From: Caulobacteraceae bacterium
GTDB taxonomy: Bacteria > Pseudomonadota > Alphaproteobacteria > Caulobacterales > Aquidulcibacteraceae
Direction: 5' to 3'
Assembly: GCA_016703335.1 (NCBI GenBank)
Contig: JADJCG010000005.1
Coordinates: 1-6,690 of the forward strand
Length of the DNA stretch: 6,690 bases
In this document: in pieces, positions 5,293 to 6,690 of the stretch
Numbering within the stretch: position 1 is the first letter of the stretch
Layout of the letters: the number at the start of each line of letters is the position of its first letter
Made by a program: the position numbers and the translations under genes
Notes under the pieces: model-generated
The model's input: the letters and a program-made list of their open reading frames with translations, nothing else
What the model was told of the DNA's origin: nothing
The model's database searches: none

Positions 5293-6690
5293 TGTCCGCC
5301 GACCCCGCCACCGAGGCCGCCCGCCGCCGCACGTTTGCGATCATCTCGCACCCTGACGCCGGTAAGACGACCTTGACCGAATCGCTGTTGCTCGCCGGCG
5401 GCGCCATCCACTTGGCCGGTGAGGTGGCTGCACGCGGACAGGCGCGGCGGACGACGTCGGACTGGATGAAGATCGAGCGCGAGCGCGGCATCTCGGTGTC
5501 GTCGTCGGTGATGATGTTCGAGCACGACAACATGGTGTTCAACCTGCTCGACACGCCGGGCCATGAAGACTTCTCCGAAGACACCTATCGCACGCTGACG
5601 GCGGCGGATTCCGCCATCATGGTGCTCGACGCCGCAAAGGGCATCGAGCCGCAAACGTTGAAGTTGTTTGAGGTCTGCCGCCTGCGCGACATTCCGATCA
5701 CGACGTTCATCAACAAGATGGACCGCGAAGCGCTCGATCCGTTTGAGCTGTTGGATGAGATCCACTCGAAGCTCGCGATGGACACCGCACCGATGTATTG
5801 GCCGGCAGCGTCGGGGCAGCGGTTTGGCGGCATGCTCGATCTGACGACGGATGAGTTCGTGCCGTTCCGGCGCTTGGAGCATGGCGAAGAAGGCTTTGCT
5901 GTCGCGGCGCGGCAGAAGCGCGGGAGCGCTGAGTTTCTTGCGGGCGTGCGCGACGATGTGCGGGCTGAGTTGGAAGAGACGGCCGAACTGGCGCGCGAGG
6001 GTTTACCGAAGTTCGATCTGACGGCGTTCCGTGAAGGGCATTTGACGCCGGTGTTCTTTTGGTCGGCGTTGCGCCGTTATGGCGTGCTTGAGTTGCTGGC
6101 GGGCCTTGGCGCGAACGCGCCGCCGCCGCGGCCGTTGAAGGCGACTGTGAAGGGCCAGGAAACCGAAGTAACGCCGGGGCGCGGCGACGTCAGCGGCTTC
6201 ATCTTCAAGATCCAGGCGAACATGGATCCGTCGCACCGCGACCGCGTCGGCTTCTTCCGCATTTCATCAGGCAAGTTTCAGCGCGGCATGACGCTGAAGA
6301 CGGCGGCGGGCAAAGGTTTCAATGTCCACAATCCGATGATGTTCATGGCGCAGGATCGCGAGATCGCGCAGGAGGCGTTTCCGGGCGATGTGATCGGTAT
6401 TCCGAGTCACGGCGGGTTTGCGCGTTGGGGACTCGCTTTCGCAATCTGGCGACGTTGTGTTTCAGGGCATTCCGAACTTCGCGCCGGAAATCTTGAAGCG
6501 CGTGCGCGTGAAAGATCCACTGAAGCAGAAGCACTTGCGCAAGGCGCTGGAGTCGCTGGGCGAAGAGGGCGTGACACAGGTGTTCAAGCCGGTGCACGGC
6601 GGCGATCTTGTCGTCGGCGCGGTTGGTCAGTTGCAGTTTGAAGTGCTCGATGAGCGGATGAAGGCGGAGTATGGGCTCGAAGTGATCTTC
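5292..6690 (+). CDS. prfC: Peptide chain release factor 3 (RF3), frameshifted and partial
   Basis: RF3 is the cytoplasmic GTPase that removes RF1/RF2 from the ribosome after termination. All G motifs are present: P-loop SHPDAGKTT (19-27), switch I RGISVSSS (65-72), DTPGHEDF (87-94), NKMD (141-144) and the SAL of G5 (about 258). The middle carries the RF3-type FIFKIQANMDPSHRDR. The frame breaks at TTT 6417-6419. Dropping one T restores GGLRVGDSLSQSGDVVFQGI and then a clean RF3 C-terminal region to the window edge (GQLQFEVLDERMKAEYGLEV). About 466 codons are present; E. coli RF3 has 529 residues, so roughly 60 are missing beyond the edge. The ATG at 5292 gives the normal RF3 N-terminus; a GTG at 5211 would add 27 residues translated from the inverted repeat. 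The Shine-Dalgarno is poor (GAGA, four bases upstream). Confidence 0.93.

Noticed and set aside
5249..5882. Minus-strand open frames opposite prfC.
   Set aside because: Arg/His-rich shadow frames of an unmistakable GTPase coding region.

Overview
The window is GC-rich DNA from an alphaproteobacterium. The best guess is Caulobacterales or a Hyphomonadaceae-like relative, because it combines a DUF6456 protein, a DUF1491 protein, SufE, a PleC/DivJ-style membrane histidine kinase and a candidate CtrA box. This placement rests on protein-family resemblance recalled from memory and was not tested by any search. No mobile element, CRISPR array, tRNA or rRNA was seen, and no defence or other novel multi-gene system is evident.

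Layout from left to right. (1) 80-1160, plus strand: a small helix-turn-helix protein resembling DnaA domain IV, then a DUF6456 protein, joined by an ATGA stop/start overlap. Both are readable only by changing frame about a dozen times at short G or C runs. (2) 1618-2667 and 1157-1579, minus strand: an exported four-cysteine protein of unknown function followed 38 nt later by a SufE-type sulfur acceptor, probably one transcript. (3) 2668-2779: a divergent promoter region with a CtrA-like TTAA-N7-TTTA site. (4) 2780-3974, plus strand: a multi-pass membrane sensor histidine kinase with two frame changes in its membrane part. (5) 3971-4806, minus strand: a probably exported protein of unknown function with one clear frame change. 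(6) 4858-5196, plus strand: a DUF1491 protein. (7) 5197-5291: an intergenic inverted repeat with a nested UUCG hairpin. (8) 5292-6690, plus strand: peptide chain release factor 3 (prfC), frameshifted near 6417 and cut by the window end.

The genes alternate between convergent and divergent pairs, and spacing is very tight. Both convergent pairs (DUF6456/sufE and kinase/unknown) overlap by exactly four bases, sharing a CTAA/TTAG. The genes look like chromosomal housekeeping and cell-regulation genes rather than one pathway: replication or transcription control (DnaA-like HTH), Fe-S cluster assembly (SufE), signalling (kinase) and translation termination (RF3).

The most important caution is the indel pattern. 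Nearly every frame change is a single-base gain or loss in a short G/C run, and protein similarity carries on in the new frame. It affects even prfC and is densest in the first 1 kb. This looks more like consensus error than gene decay, so the broken genes are annotated as CDS with reconstructed frames.
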